From an uncultured Prevotellaceae bacterium (lineage in GTDB: Bacteria > Bacteroidota > Bacteroidia > Bacteroidales > Muribaculaceae): DNA of 6,538 nt. The stretch is taken from the NCBI GenBank assembly GCA_947254205.1, contig CAMYCE010000111.1:1-6538 (forward strand), in the 5' to 3' direction. The translations under genes and the position numbers were made by a program. The notes below the pieces were generated by a model. The model saw only the letters and a list, made by a program, of their open reading frames with translations. It was not told the origin of the DNA and ran no database searches. Shown piece after piece: positions 6,347-6,538 of this stretch; the stretch's first letter is position 1, and each line of letters opens with the position of its first letter.

Positions 6347-6538
6347 TAAGAAATATTTTCTGCCTACTTCCCCAACAAGTAGAGACGATGCACGCATCGC
6401 CTACTTCATAGCCACAAAATGGCAACATACTGAAACAGAGACGATGCATGCATCGTCTCTACATTACTCACTCACACATAATTCCAAATCGGTCATTAGG
6501 TTTCTTTGTTTTTGTCAAATTATTTTGAGTAATTTTTG
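6347..6538. other. Non-coding region downstream of manA
   Basis: No gene is supported here on either strand. The first part holds the second manA stop and a weak A/T hairpin (AGAAA/TTTCT, 6349-6361), followed by the 84-bp inverted-repeat element. From about 6475 to the window end the sequence becomes strongly A/T-rich with several TTTG words (6505-6508, 6511-6514, 6535-6538). That looks like the start of an upstream region for a gene beyond the window, but the boxes are cut off by the edge and no promoter can be assigned. Confidence 0.6.
6379..6462. repeat. REP/BIME-like inverted-repeat element of 84 bp
   Basis: The outer arms are 6379-6399 and 6442-6462. They are inverted copies of one another over 21 bases with a single mismatch, beginning GTAGAGACGATGC on the left and ending GCATCGTCTCTAC on the right. 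Each arm sits inside its own smaller palindrome. On the right, 6437-6460 is a perfect 24-base palindrome with half-site AGAGACGATGCA. On the left, CGATGC/GCATCG pair around AC (6386-6399). A 42-base spacer separates the arms. The 5' GTAG tetranucleotide next to a hairpin, repeated in inverse orientation, is the organisation of REP pairs (BIMEs) mobilised in trans by REP-associated tyrosine transposases in other phyla. No transposase is present in the window. The element lies 32 bases after the manA stop and could also shield the 3' end of the manA mRNA. No T-run follows, so it is not a standard intrinsic terminator. Confidence 0.7.

Noticed and set aside
6349..6361. AGAAA-TAT-TTTCT hairpin right after the manA stop as a terminator
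   Set aside because: It has only five base pairs, mostly A-T, with no U-tract.
6379..6462. CRISPR array or insertion sequence
   Set aside because: There are only two inverted, not direct, repeat copies, with no regular spacers, no transposase and no visible target-site duplication.
6505..6538. Possible promoter for a gene beyond the right edge
   Set aside because: TTTG words are present, but no TAnnTTTG with correct spacing can be completed before the sequence ends; TAATTTTTG at 6530-6538 has one base too many.

Overview
The window reads as ordinary chromosomal DNA from a Bacteroidota bacterium, most likely order Bacteroidales and perhaps a Muribaculaceae-like gut lineage. The phylum call rests on three things: starts without Shine-Dalgarno sequences in A/T-rich leaders, three upstream regions with a Bacteroidota-type TAnnTTTG -7 element, and protein features typical of the group (the GpsA GGGSWATA nucleotide loop, a long three-domain aminopeptidase P, a DKNYY repeat protein). 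The family-level guess is inference only. All six supported genes are on the + strand; the long minus-strand frames are shadows.

Layout: 1-106 is a short leader with a promoter. 107-1075 encodes an exported, probably outer-membrane beta-strand protein of unknown function. 1076-1278 is a 203-base intergenic region holding an 11-bp tandem direct repeat and a second promoter. 1279-5249 is a close-packed gene set with gaps of 51, 26 and 15 bases and no visible internal promoter, so probably one operon: Xaa-Pro aminopeptidase (M24B), NAD(P)H-dependent glycerol-3-phosphate dehydrogenase (gpsA), a gamma-class carbonic-anhydrase-like hexapeptide protein, and a secreted DKNYY repeat protein. 5250-5407 is an intergenic region with a third promoter. 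5408-6346 encodes a class I cupin-type mannose-6-phosphate isomerase. 6347-6538 is non-coding and holds an 84-bp inverted-repeat element that begins GTAG and ends CTAC.

The genes do not form one pathway. GpsA supplies sn-glycerol-3-phosphate for phospholipids, ManA links fructose-6-phosphate and mannose-6-phosphate (mannose catabolism, or GDP-mannose and GDP-fucose supply for glycans), and the aminopeptidase completes turnover of proline-containing peptides. These are housekeeping jobs. The carbonic-anhydrase-like and DKNYY proteins have uncertain roles.

I found no evidence of a new defence, mobile or biosynthetic system. The signals most worth a second look are the REP/BIME-like inverted pair after manA, the 11-bp tandem repeat upstream of the aminopeptidase promoter, and the unassigned exported protein at the start.
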